Notes: generated from the letters alone by a model not told the origin. 64,000 bases of DNA from Nitrosomonas mobilis (GCF_900103035.1 NZ_FMWO01000030.1:1-64000), one strand, 5' to 3'. Shown: positions 1 to 6,917, numbered from the stretch's first letter. A program made the numbers and translations.

Positions 1-2
1 CA

Positions 3-953
3 ATGGCGATGAATAAAATTCAGTTTCAGGCAGGCCTGTCACTGCATGAATTTCTGCATCAATATGGCACGGAAGCACAATGTGAAGCAGCATTGTTTGC
101 TGCGAGGTGGCCACATGGCTGGAGATGCCTGCGCTGCGATGGGGAGCGATATTCCTGTACCCATAACGGCCGCAAGCTATGGGAATGCCTGGATTGTGGC
201 TACCAATGTTCTTCAATTGTCGGCACCGTGTTTGAAAATACTAAATTACCGCTAAGAACCTGGTTTCTGGCCATTTACTTGATGACGCAAAGCAAGAATG
301 CGGTCAGTGCATTGGAACTCAAACGTCAGCTGGGGGTAAGTTACAAAACGGCATGGTCGATCAAGCATAAGCTGTTACAGACCATGCTGCTGCGCGAAGA
401 GCAACGCCGTCTGGATGGACGCGTGGAGGTTGACGATGCTTATCTGGGAGGTGAAAGGCCGGGAAAGCGCGGGCGGGGCGCGGCAAGTAAGACGCCATTT
501 GTAGCGGCAATACAAACAAACAGCGAGGGGAAGCCACTTTATATACGCTTGACTCCCGTAGCGGGTTTTACATATGAAGCGCTCAAACAGTGGTCGGCTG
601 AATGTCTGTCATCTACTGCACGAGTCGTATCTGATGGTTTGGGGTGTTTCGGGGCGGTTACGCATACAGCCGCGCAGCATGAGCGCCATATTGTGGGAAG
701 TGGCAAATCTGCTGTGCAGCGTGCCGAGTTTCGCTGGGTCAATACGCTTCTTGGCAATCTCAAGACTGCCTTCAGCGGAACCTACCATGCATTCAATCAC
801 GCCAAGTATGCACAGCGCTATCTTGCAGAATTCTCCTATCGCTTCAATCGCCGTTTTGATTTGGCTGCCATGGTGCCGCGATTGCTGCGCGCCGCCGCAA
901 CGACAGAACCTCTTCCGATCGGTATATTGAGAATTTCTGAGATAGGTAACTAA
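3..953 (+). CDS. IS1595-family transposase
   Basis: A 316-residue transposase that would move its own insertion sequence. The N-terminal zinc ribbon is visible as C42-x2-C45 and C62-x2-C65. It is followed by a helix-turn-helix-like stretch (GVSYKTAWSIKHKL, about 111-124) and an ISXO2-type catalytic core with VEVDDAYLGG at 141-150 and a second Asp in VVSDGLG near 208-214. The length fits the IS1595 family. The ATG at 3 is taken as start because a second Met follows at once and the frame begins at the window edge; the left end of the element lies outside the window. The reading frame looks intact, so the element may be active. Terminal inverted repeats were not identified. A REP/RAYT remnant begins 55 bp after the stop. 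Confidence 0.88.
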   Translation: MAMNKIQFQAGLSLHEFLHQYGTEAQCEAALFAARWPHGWRCLRCDGERYSCTHNGRKLWECLDCGYQCSSIVGTVFENTKLPLRTWFLAIYLMTQSKNAVSALELKRQLGVSYKTAWSIKHKLLQTMLLREEQRRLDGRVEVDDAYLGGERPGKRGRGAASKTPFVAAIQTNSEGKPLYIRLTPVAGFTYEALKQWSAECLSSTARVVSDGLGCFGAVTHTAAQHERHIVGSGKSAVQRAEFRWVNTLLGNLKTAFSGTYHAFNHAKYAQRYLAEFSYRFNRRFDLAAMVPRLLRAAATTEPLPIGILRISEIGN

Positions 954-1007
954 TCAGGAATGGCTTTACAAATCCCGTGAAGAAATCTCCACAGGAATAG
1001 GTATTTT

Positions 1008-1160
1008 AAAAAAGGGGACGCTACCCTTTTTCGTTGGACTCAGCTATAATTCATGAATGCCAGAACTAAGCAGAGCTGTATTTGCCGGGATACCGTATCA
1101 CATCACGCAGCGAGAAACCCGGCGAGAAAGAATAATATAGAGTAGCTTCCCCCTTTTTTT
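1008..1160 (+). mobile_element. REP/RAYT remnant A (mini-element)
   Basis: A small element of about 153 bp. The left end is a REP-like hairpin (AAAAAGGGGACGCTACCC then T-rich). The right end (1138-1160) is the same sequence inverted and degenerate, giving terminal inverted repeats. Between them, 1057-1140 encodes 27 residues and a TAG stop. They match the start of REP-associated tyrosine transposases of the Y1_Tnp family (core GIPYHITQR, ending RRERII). The catalytic HUH and Tyr regions are absent, so it cannot act alone. It is the best preserved of four copies and still has ATG and stop. Family assignment is from memory of RAYT N-termini. Confidence 0.75.
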
Positions 1161-1175
1161 CCAAGAATACCACTC

Positions 1176-2306
1176 ATGCCATCTCATCAGTCAATTCTGC
1201 CCCCACCCCGTCTAACTACTGAAGAACCCGACTCCTTCGCTGCTTTTTCACTGGAAAAGCGGTTACCTGTCATTCTTGGCAAGCTTATAGATAACGCTGA
1301 CACACCTGTCTTACACGCTTTGCAGCAACTGGCAACAGAGATGCGGGAAGGAAAAATCACCACCTTACCGCCAGTAATTTTTGGCACACTTGATCAGATA
1401 ATCAAGCCGTACAGCGGGCGGCGCTGGGCAAACATGCCGTTTCTTACCGTCGAGCTCTATTTCTACGCACGGATTTTGCTGGCCTTCGGTCATAGCACGG
1501 CCACGCCGGCCGATCCTTTCCAGCCAGCTAAAGAAGCAGCCAACTTACAGGCCATCGAATCGCTTGCCACACTGGCTGAGTATTGTGATCCCGACTGCGA
1601 TATCCACAAACTGCTGCGCCGGTCAGTCATTGGAAACACAGCTGATCTCAGTCAGCACATCATCCCGAAAGCTGATCAGGTTTCGCTGCTGGTTGATGAG
1701 AGTGATACCGCAACAAAGTTAATTGCTTCCGGAATGCGGCGGATTGATCTGGTGTTTGATAATGCCGGAATGGATGTACTGACAGACCTGCTGCTGATTC
1801 GCAGGATCAGCAGCTACTGTTCACACATCGTTGCGCATGTCAGACCTTATCCGATGTTTATTTCGGACATGACTATGATCAATATGGAAAATCTGATCGA
1901 AAAACTGGGAATTTCATCTATTCCGGCAGCACGTAAACTGGGGGCAGATATTACGCAGTTGTTACGTCAAAATCAGCTGACACTGCGCACCAGTCCTGCA
2001 TTGGGATTACCTGCCAGTTTTTATGCGGATGAAACACTTACCCGCGAAACTTTTGAGAATGCAGAATTGGTTATTTTCAAGGGAGACTTGAATTACCGTT
2101 ATTTTGCTGGTGATCGACGCTGGCCGCACACCACAGAAAAAGATTATTTTTTGCAGCGTTTTGGCCGGTCAGCCCTGTTTTTACGCACACTCAAATCAGA
2201 AGTGCTGGCTGGCCTCACACCTGAAGTTGTCGCGAAAACCTCCACGCTTCAACCAGACTGGCTCACCTGCGGCCACTACGGCATCATTCAGGTTTTTACC
2301 GAATAG
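1176..2306 (+). CDS. DUF89 / ARMT1-like damage-control phosphatase
   Basis: A 376-residue protein of the DUF89 metal-dependent phosphatase family, whose members hydrolyse phosphate from damaged or overflow sugar phosphates and similar metabolites. Family hallmarks are present: FDNAGMD at 194-200 (metal-binding Asp-Asn), Asp231, KGDLNYR at 302-308 and RTLKSEV near 338-344. Length agrees with the ARMT1-like subgroup. The substrate cannot be told from sequence. The ATG at 1176 lies 16 bp beyond the right end of REP/RAYT remnant A, so promoter and leader may be shared with or altered by that element. The 3' end overlaps the convergent gene at 2296-2853 by 11 bp. Confidence 0.8.
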   Translation: MPSHQSILPPPRLTTEEPDSFAAFSLEKRLPVILGKLIDNADTPVLHALQQLATEMREGKITTLPPVIFGTLDQIIKPYSGRRWANMPFLTVELYFYARILLAFGHSTATPADPFQPAKEAANLQAIESLATLAEYCDPDCDIHKLLRRSVIGNTADLSQHIIPKADQVSLLVDESDTATKLIASGMRRIDLVFDNAGMDVLTDLLLIRRISSYCSHIVAHVRPYPMFISDMTMINMENLIEKLGISSIPAARKLGADITQLLRQNQLTLRTSPALGLPASFYADETLTRETFENAELVIFKGDLNYRYFAGDRRWPHTTEKDYFLQRFGRSALFLRTLKSEVLAGLTPEVVAKTSTLQPDWLTCGHYGIIQVFTE

Positions 2307-2853
2307 CAGGAACAACAATCATTGCAACAAGCAGCCACGAAAAGAACATCAATGTCGCTGTCACAACCGCTTTGAACTGCCATATACCTGATTTTTTAAA
2401 ACCATCACCCGAAAGATGCTCGAAGGATGGTTCCTGAAAATCTGATTCAGCAACCTGTTTGTCTTTGGTCTCGGCTTTAATCAGAAAATCCCTGGATTTG
2501 GCTTTCAAAAGCAGTTTTATCGCTTCATTCTGCATGCGCTGATAACGATTACGTTCCGTTACGAGGCTGTTGTAATTCTTCTTGCAAAAGCTGATGGCAT
2601 ACGAGTACCAGAGCACCCCATAAATGGCACTTATCAGAAATAATATGACAAGAGGCCCGAGAAAGCTCCCCATAGCCATTGCTACCTGCTTCACTTTATT
2701 GGCATTGGCCAGACTCACCATCGCAATACCCGCTACAAATGTCCAGACACTTAATGTGAGTCTCCATTCAACCGTTTGCAGCACTTCTACACGCTTGAGA
2801 TGCAGCTCTGCAATCTTCAAATACAATTCTTCCCGGTTCATATCATTCCCCAA
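2296..2853 (-). CDS. Hypothetical membrane protein, about three TM helices
   Basis: A 185-residue protein of unknown function. A charged N-terminal helix (about 1-30) is followed by hydrophobic segments at about 33-52, 60-85 and 157-182, with a soluble charged loop rich in Lys/Glu between the second and third. It would sit in the inner membrane. An internal Met at residue 5 is an alternative start. It is convergent with the DUF89 gene and overlaps it by 11 bp. The leftward integrase stub of the first integron platform lies upstream of its start. No family was recognised. Confidence 0.65.
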   Translation of the reverse strand: MGNDMNREELYLKIAELHLKRVEVLQTVEWRLTLSVWTFVAGIAMVSLANANKVKQVAMAMGSFLGPLVILFLISAIYGVLWYSYAISFCKKNYNSLVTERNRYQRMQNEAIKLLLKAKSRDFLIKAETKDKQVAESDFQEPSFEHLSGDGFKKSGIWQFKAVVTATLMFFSWLLVAMIVVPAIR

Positions 2854-2948
2854 AAGCAGATCGTCATGAGTTTACCTGAATACCGGCAACCTGCTGAACA
2901 CGGGCAAGTGAAACAGGCTAAATCATATTAAACAGTGTCAGCTCGGAA

Positions 2949-2974
2949 CAAAAAAGGTATCGTCCCCTTTTTTT
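2949..2974. repeat. Solo REP-like hairpin at integrase breakpoint
   Basis: Sequence AAAAAGGTATCGTCCCC followed by a T run, the same imperfect palindrome found at the ends of the RAYT remnants. It sits at the point where homology to the integron integrase begins (about 2971), so it marks the truncation of the first intI copy. Confidence 0.65.
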
Positions 2975-3048
2975 ATCGCACCCAATTCAATAGTTTTCTG
3001 GCAGATGATTGCGTCGTATTTGTCTGCATGATTTGTCTGGTTGTTATA
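2971..3048 (-). pseudogene. Integron integrase 5' stub 1
   Basis: Read on the minus strand this stretch encodes the extreme N-terminus of an integron-type tyrosine recombinase (TQSSARKLLNWVR and upstream residues). It is closely similar in DNA and protein to stub 2 at 4617-4907 but ends after about the first 25-30 codons, directly at a REP-like hairpin. The Met that begins MQSSARKLL in stub 2 is Thr here; another ATG lies a few codons upstream. No catalytic residue (the R-H-R-Y set lies far downstream in the family) remains, so the gene is dead. Assignment rests on its near identity to stub 2 and its position before an attI-like site and cassettes. Confidence 0.75.
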
Positions 3049-3050
3049 AT
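3045..3050 (+). promoter_or_regulatory. Candidate -10 (TATAAT) in stub/attI 1
   Basis: TATAAT is conserved at the equivalent place in both integron platforms (3045-3050 and 4884-4889), each with a weak TTGTCT about 19 bp upstream. In integrons the cassette promoter Pc lies in intI or attI and fires towards the cassettes, so this is a candidate Pc; an A/T-rich chance match or an intI promoter on the other strand is also possible. Confidence 0.35.
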
Positions 3051-3149
3051 ATTAAATAAATTTAACAAAAGCATATATAGCATCTATATGATTAGAATAT
3101 TTTTTATCGACTTTATCAGGCAGGAAATGTCTTATATATTGCTTTAGGC
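3049..3149 (+). other. attI-like region 1
   Basis: The sequence between intI stub 1 and the first cassette. It aligns with 4887-4990 in platform 2, for example TTTTATCGA, TTTATCAG, CAGGAAATG and TATATT occur in the same order. It ends at the core-like TTTAGGC (3143-3149). The base before the core is C where platform 2 has the canonical G of the G|TT crossover, so this attachment site is probably damaged. Confidence 0.6.
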
Positions 3150-3170
3150 TTCAAAAATCCACCGCCCGCC

Positions 3171-3998
3171 ATGACTACGCACGAACTCGATCTTCTGGAC
3201 AACGCGTTAGATAGCTTAACTGAAGCTCTCGCCAAGTTTGAAGAAGGAGATAATGGCGAGCCCAAAGCGTACAAATTTGCAGTATTGCATATGGCTCACT
3301 TCATCGAGCTGATATTCAAACATCACATCGCGAGTAAGCATCCTTTACTAATTTATAAGGACATTTTCGCCGCAAAAGTAGACAAGAACAAGACCATAAC
3401 GCTTTGGGATGCCATAAATTTCATCAACAACGAAACGGCCGACACAGTGTCGCCCACACTCAAAAAAGACTTGGAGTGGCTTAAGCGCCTGCGAAACGAT
3501 ATCGAGCACCATAAGTTCAAGATGGAAGTGCCGGAAGTCCGCTCCACAATTGGTCGGCTATTCCGATCTGTATCTGAATTCCTGGAAGATCATACAGATA
3601 TTGAGCTCGAGTCATTAATTCCCGAATCACTCCTGGAAACTTTCCAGCTACTATCTGATGAATACGAGTTCAAGCTTCGAACAGCTTTAAAGGAAGCGGA
3701 AGAGTTCGAGGAAGCGAATCCACCTGATCCTGATCTTGATAGTCCAGACGCACTGCCTCCGCGCCTAGATTGTGAAAATTGTGGCAATCCAACTTTAATA
3801 CGAAACGAGAAGTCAACGACCGGATATCGCTGCTTAGTCTGCGATAACGAAGATGGTGACAACATTCCGTCAAGTTGCGACATATGCGGAGTACTAGCCA
3901 CCCAGGGCGAGCTGGAAGGCTGGGGGTTGGAGGATGGCAACTACGAGTACCGCTGCTATTATTGTTCTGGCCGTTATCACGCTGACAAGGATGCCTAA
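3171..3998 (+). CDS. Cassette 1 gene: HEPN-like domain plus zinc ribbons
   Basis: A 275-residue cassette-borne protein. The N-terminal all-helical half (about 1-150) carries RNDIEH at 108-113, which fits the R-x4-H motif of HEPN domains, a fold common among RNases of toxin-antitoxin and defence systems. The C-terminal part (about 198-270) has four CxxC pairs (CENC, CLVC, CDIC, CYYC), suggesting two zinc ribbons. The middle is acidic. Stop codon TAA lies inside the R' site of the cassette's own attC, as is usual for cassettes. Ribonuclease activity is an inference from one motif; it could instead be a non-catalytic HEPN protein. No antitoxin gene is apparent next to it. Confidence 0.72.
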   Translation: MTTHELDLLDNALDSLTEALAKFEEGDNGEPKAYKFAVLHMAHFIELIFKHHIASKHPLLIYKDIFAAKVDKNKTITLWDAINFINNETADTVSPTLKKDLEWLKRLRNDIEHHKFKMEVPEVRSTIGRLFRSVSEFLEDHTDIELESLIPESLLETFQLLSDEYEFKLRTALKEAEEFEEANPPDPDLDSPDALPPRLDCENCGNPTLIRNEKSTTGYRCLVCDNEDGDNIPSSCDICGVLATQGELEGWGLEDGNYEYRCYYCSGRYHADKDA

Positions 3999-4079
3999 AC
4001 TGAGACCCAACCATTCGCTCAATCGGATCCGTAACGGCGCACTGCTCCGCTCCGGTCCGTTTACTTCAACGTTATGAGG
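3993..4079 (+). other. attC site of cassette 1
   Basis: R' is GCCTAAAC (3993-4000), the complement of GTTTAGGC, which matches the first bases of cassette 1 (TTTAGGC at 3143). The right core is GTTATGAGG (4071-4079), where cassette 2 begins after the G. The interior contains partly self-complementary segments such as GTAACGG / CCGTTTAC. Length about 85 bp, normal for attC. Confidence 0.75.
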
Positions 4080-4092
4080 AAGGATTAACCGA

Positions 4093-4500
4093 ATGAAACG
4101 AGAAGAAATACTGCTTGTTTATGACCGAGAGTGTCCTGCCTGTAACGCTTACTGCCAAGTAGTCAATATTCGTGAAAGTGTAGGGGATTTGCGCATAGTC
4201 GATGCGCGAGAAGACAGCAAGGTTATGGAAGAGATTACATCCCAAGGTCTCGACATCGATCAAGGAATGGTACTAAAGATGGGCGGGCAACTTTACTACG
4301 GTGCGGACGCTATTCATGCCCTGGCACTCATTGGCAGCAGATCAGGGATATTAAATCGAATGAACTATTGGATGTTCAAGTCAAAAACTGTCTCATCAGT
4401 TCTGTATCCCATACTTAGGTTTTGTAGAAACCTATTACTAAAAATACTGGGTAAAACAAAAATCAATAATCTAAATATAGAAGGCAATGATAAGTTCTAA
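4093..4500 (+). CDS. Cassette 2 gene: DCC-family (DUF393) thiol-disulfide oxidoreductase
   Basis: A 135-residue protein of the DUF393/DCC family, thioredoxin-fold proteins named for a DxxCxxC motif close to the N-terminus. Here YDRECPACNAYC (10-21) supplies the motif with C14 and C17. The C-terminal half contains a hydrophobic Tyr/Leu-rich segment (about 98-118). Physiological partners of this family are largely unknown; a redox role is inferred. It is the only gene of cassette 2, whose first bases TTATGAGG lie just 5' of it and whose attC follows it but is interrupted by RAYT remnant B. Confidence 0.82.
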   Translation: MKREEILLVYDRECPACNAYCQVVNIRESVGDLRIVDAREDSKVMEEITSQGLDIDQGMVLKMGGQLYYGADAIHALALIGSRSGILNRMNYWMFKSKTVSSVLYPILRFCRNLLLKILGKTKINNLNIEGNDKF

Positions 4501-4503
4501 CTG

Positions 4504-4517
4504 CCTCATAACAAACG
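4504..4517 (+). other. Truncated attC of cassette 2 (R' half)
   Basis: CCTCATAAC (4504-4512) is the exact complement of GTTATGAGG, the start of cassette 2, so it is the R' site of this cassette. The remainder of the attC is missing; RAYT remnant B begins at about 4518. Cassette 2 is therefore locked in place. Confidence 0.75.
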
Positions 4518-4617
4518 CATGCAACCAGACGCAGTAAAGTTTGCCGGGGTGCCGCATCACATCGCGCAGCGAGGAAACCGGCGGGAAAGAATAATATAGG
4601 ACAGCGTACCTTTTTTC
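4518..4617 (+). mobile_element. REP/RAYT remnant B
   Basis: An open stretch 4518-4599 encodes the conserved RAYT N-terminal core (FAGVPHHIAQRGNRRERII then TAG), followed by a REP-like end (ACAGCGTACC plus T run, 4601-4616). The left REP is absent: the copy joins truncated attC directly. Its right REP abuts the broken end of integrase stub 2. The last bases AATAATATAG are identical to copies A and D. Confidence 0.75.
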
Positions 4618-4907
4618 TAAATTGCCGACAACGCCTGATTCTGGGTAGAACTGGAAACATGACGCCGGGTAGCCAGATAGGTCAGAAACCTCTCAACCTC
4701 AGCAACACCCATCTCCGTTGGATGACGCACATCATTAAAAATAATAAACTGCTTGATCCATAAAATATAGGTACTTTCTGTACTCAGGCTATAGTGTTTG
4801 AAACGAATTTTATCGCGCACCTGATCCAATAGTTTTCTGGCAGATGATTGCATCGTATTTGTCTGCACGATTTGCCAGGTTGTTATAATATTAAATATGT
4901 TTAACAA
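4617..4907 (-). pseudogene. Integron integrase 5' stub 2
   Basis: The minus strand encodes 96 residues that match the N-terminal, DNA-binding SAM-like domain of integron integrases (ARKLLDQVRDKIRFKHYS, WIKQFIIFNDVRHPTEMG, EVERFLTYLA, STQNQALSAI). Complete integrases are about 320-340 residues and carry the R-H-R-Y catalytic residues in the missing C-terminal two thirds. The frame stops exactly where the REP end of RAYT remnant B begins. The functional start may be the internal Met of MQSSARKLL rather than 4907. Nitrosomonas europaea is known to carry a chromosomal integron integrase, which supports the assignment. The retained DNA would still include any promoter lying in the intI 5' region. 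Confidence 0.88.
4884..4889 (+). promoter_or_regulatory. Candidate -10 (TATAAT) in stub/attI 2
   Basis: Second copy of the TATAAT seen at 3045-3050, with TTGTCT at 4859-4864. It is a candidate cassette promoter for cassettes 3 and 4. Low confidence because the surroundings are A/T rich. Confidence 0.35.
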
Positions 4908-4990
4908 TAATTATAGACAGTTGGTATATGGCTATAAGACTTTTTATCGATTTTATCAGACAGGAAATGCCGTATATATTACGTTAGGGC
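4887..4990 (+). other. attI-like region 2
   Basis: The region between integrase stub 2 and cassette 3, homologous to 3049-3149. It ends in the core GTTAGGGC (4983-4990), where the G would be the attI base and TTAGGGC the first bases of cassette 3. Confidence 0.65.
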
Positions 4991-5011
4991 TCGCGTTCAA
5001 TAAGGGTAATC

Positions 5012-5407
5012 ATGTCTGATCCGACGACTGCGCAAATCTTCGTAACACTGAGTGCGTCACTACTGTCTGGCCTTATTGGTCTCGGCATTTCGACTTGGCA
5101 CTATCGCCGCTTCGAAGTACGAAAGGCAAAACTGGACACGCTCAAGAAAGTCATTTCAAACCGATACGACCTCCAAGGGGATGAATTCTCAAGAGGCCTT
5201 AATGAGATTGTCCTCGTGTTCAACAAGTCACCTTCCGTGATGAAAGCGCTGGCTGCATTTCATGGGAAAGTTGTAACACGGCAAGATGTCGAGGACGCTT
5301 TACTCGCCTTGCTAAAGTCGATGTGCACGGATCTCGGAGTTGGCTATGAACAATTCAATGATTCATTCTTCCTCAAACCCTTCAATACAAGGATGTCTAG
5401 TCTTTAG
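5012..5407 (+). CDS. Cassette 3 gene: small membrane-anchored protein
   Basis: A 131-residue protein with one hydrophobic segment near the N-terminus (about 9-29, LSASLLSGLIGLGISTW) followed by a basic patch and a soluble helical domain of about 95 residues. It resembles small hypothetical proteins often found in cassettes and islands (DUF6680-like in appearance, not verified). Function unknown. The TAG stop overlaps the R' site of the cassette's own attC by one base, as in compact cassettes. The leader of 21 bp between the core site and ATG contains AAGGG as a plausible ribosome-binding site. Confidence 0.7.
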   Translation: MSDPTTAQIFVTLSASLLSGLIGLGISTWHYRRFEVRKAKLDTLKKVISNRYDLQGDEFSRGLNEIVLVFNKSPSVMKALAAFHGKVVTRQDVEDALLALLKSMCTDLGVGYEQFNDSFFLKPFNTRMSSL

Positions 5408-5473
5408 CCCTAACCCAGCGCTAAAGCGGACCTCGCGCCTGCGGCGCTCGGCCGCTGAGCTCAGGCGTTGGGC
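5407..5473 (+). other. attC site of cassette 3 (intact)
   Basis: R' GCCCTAAC (5407-5414) is complementary to GTTAGGGC at the start of cassette 3. The right core is GTTGGGC (5467-5473), matching the GTTRRRY consensus. The interior folds into a hairpin (GCGCC-TGC-GGCGC) flanked by AGCGG/CCGCT. This 67 bp site is the best preserved attC of the window. Confidence 0.85.
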
Positions 5474-5476
5474 GTC

Positions 5477-6766
5477 ATGAACAAAATTTCTATATTCACT
5501 CTGGGGGTTCGTGGTGTTGCGAGATTCTATCTGGCACGATTGCGAGAGCATCTTTGGTGGAAGCCCGCCCTAAGTTGTGTTTTTTCGATTTTGGCTGCAT
5601 TAGTTGCAGGGCTTGCTGATCAAATTGACGTAACTGGGGCATTACCGGATATTAGTGAGAAATCGATTGAAGTTCTTCTCACTGTTATTTCGGCCAGTAT
5701 GCTTGTAATCGCCATGTTCGCTGTTGGAGCAATGTTGTCAGCCTACGCTTCAGCGAGCACCTCTGCCACTCCGCGATCATTTCCTTTGGTTGTTGCTGAT
5801 GATATGTCGCAAAATGCCCTATCGACCTTCATAGGTGCATTCATCTACAGTATCGTAGCCTTGGGCGCGCTTCTCAATGGTTTTTACGAGCACTCTGGCC
5901 GATTTGTGCTGTTTCTTGTCACGATTTTCGTATTTTCTCTCGTGATTATCAGTTTCGTTCGGTGGGTAGATCGCATCGCAAGGTTAGGTCGTCTCGGCAA
6001 CACCGTAGACAAGGTTGAGGCAGCGACTGATGCTGCGCTTAGAGCACGTGCTCGACTGCCGGCCCTGGGCGCGAAAGTTGCTACCAGAATTGAGCAAGAA
6101 GGGACACCCGTTTTTACAAAGTCCGTCGGATACATACAGAACATTGATCTCGCCAAGCTGCAATCTGTGGCTGAGCAGATTGATAGTGAGATCAGCGTCT
6201 GTTTGATCCTAGGTTCCTTTGTAAGTCCGGGTGAGCCGCTTGCGTATATATCCAAAGCTGATCTCTCAGAGGCCCAGGTTTTGGACGATGCTGCGGAAGC
6301 CTTTGTAATAGGCGGGAATCGAACTTTTGAATCGGACCCTCGATTTGGCCTTATCGTCCTGTCAGAGATTGCTAGTAGAGCTCTATCGCCCGCCGTAAAC
6401 GATGCCGGCACCGCCATCGGCATTATTGGAACGCTTGTTCGTCTTTTCGTCCGCTGGGCGCAGGCGTGTGAGAGAGAGGACGATCACACTGTGGAGTTTG
6501 ATCGAGTCGCGGTTCCAATAGTTTCTCTCAACGATATGTTCGACGATGCGTTCAACGCGATTGCTCGGGATGGCGCGGGTTCAATCGAGGTAGCAATCAG
6601 GCTACAGAAAGCATTTAAGTCGCTCGCGAAACTCGGGCATAAGGAGATGGAACAGGCGGCAATCGCGCATGCGGACCATGCCCTCAAGTACGCGAAACAC
6701 TCGCTACAACTGCCGGCAGAATATGCGTTGGTCAAAAAGCTTTCGATTACGACAGCTCGAAAGTAA
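5477..6766 (+). CDS. Cassette 4 gene: DUF2254 membrane protein
   Basis: A 429-residue protein of the DUF2254 family. There are four hydrophobic segments in the first half (about 30-50, 66-90, 117-137, 143-163). A soluble C-terminal domain contains the family signature DPRFGLIVLSEIASRALSPA (around 297-316) and NDAGTAIGI. Family function is unknown; it is predicted to be an inner-membrane protein. The ATG at 5477 is preferred to an in-frame TTG inside the attC core. At about 1.3 kb it is a large cassette. Its own attC R' lies just behind the stop. Confidence 0.85.
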   Translation: MNKISIFTLGVRGVARFYLARLREHLWWKPALSCVFSILAALVAGLADQIDVTGALPDISEKSIEVLLTVISASMLVIAMFAVGAMLSAYASASTSATPRSFPLVVADDMSQNALSTFIGAFIYSIVALGALLNGFYEHSGRFVLFLVTIFVFSLVIISFVRWVDRIARLGRLGNTVDKVEAATDAALRARARLPALGAKVATRIEQEGTPVFTKSVGYIQNIDLAKLQSVAEQIDSEISVCLILGSFVSPGEPLAYISKADLSEAQVLDDAAEAFVIGGNRTFESDPRFGLIVLSEIASRALSPAVNDAGTAIGIIGTLVRLFVRWAQACEREDDHTVEFDRVAVPIVSLNDMFDDAFNAIARDGAGSIEVAIRLQKAFKSLAKLGHKEMEQAAIAHADHALKYAKHSLQLPAEYALVKKLSITTARK

Positions 6767-6777
6767 TTCAAAAAATG

Positions 6778-6841
6778 ACGCCCAACAAATAATTCAGGCG
6801 TTCCCTAAGCGCTCCGTATATAAATGCTAATACGCGGAGCG
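6778..6841 (+). other. Damaged attC of cassette 4
   Basis: GACGCCCAAC (6778-6787) is the exact complement of GTTGGGCGTC, the first bases of cassette 4 plus the core G, so it is the R' end of this cassette's attC. A perfect 8 bp stem (GCGCTCCG at 6809-6816, CGGAGCGC at 6834-6841) may be its central arm. The 3' half is replaced by RAYT remnant C. Confidence 0.65.
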
Positions 6842-6848
6842 CCATTTT

Positions 6849-6917
6849 GGGATACTGCATCACATTACGCAGTAAAAAGACCGGCGAGAAAGAATAATAT
6901 GGGGTGGCGTTCCTTTT
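6849..6917 (+). mobile_element. REP/RAYT remnant C (most decayed)
   Basis: The sequence encodes the RAYT core GILHHITQ, then an in-frame stop, then DRRERII. The closing TAG is mutated to TGG. A degenerate REP end (GGGTGGCGTTCCTTTT) follows. It adjoins the damaged attC of cassette 4 and closes the second integron platform. Confidence 0.65.

Noticed and set aside
1057-1140. 27-residue RAYT peptide of copy A as a functional gene
   Set aside because: It has ATG and stop, but the other copies carry lost starts or internal stops, so there is no sign of selection for the peptide.
2935-3147. 70-codon plus-strand frame before cassette 1
   Set aside because: It spans the REP hairpin, the integrase stub (coding on the other strand) and attI; the translation is A/T-driven and has no family features.
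5468-5476. TTG start for the DUF2254 cassette gene
   Set aside because: It is the crossover core of the attC site; the ATG at 5477 is the natural first codon of the cassette.
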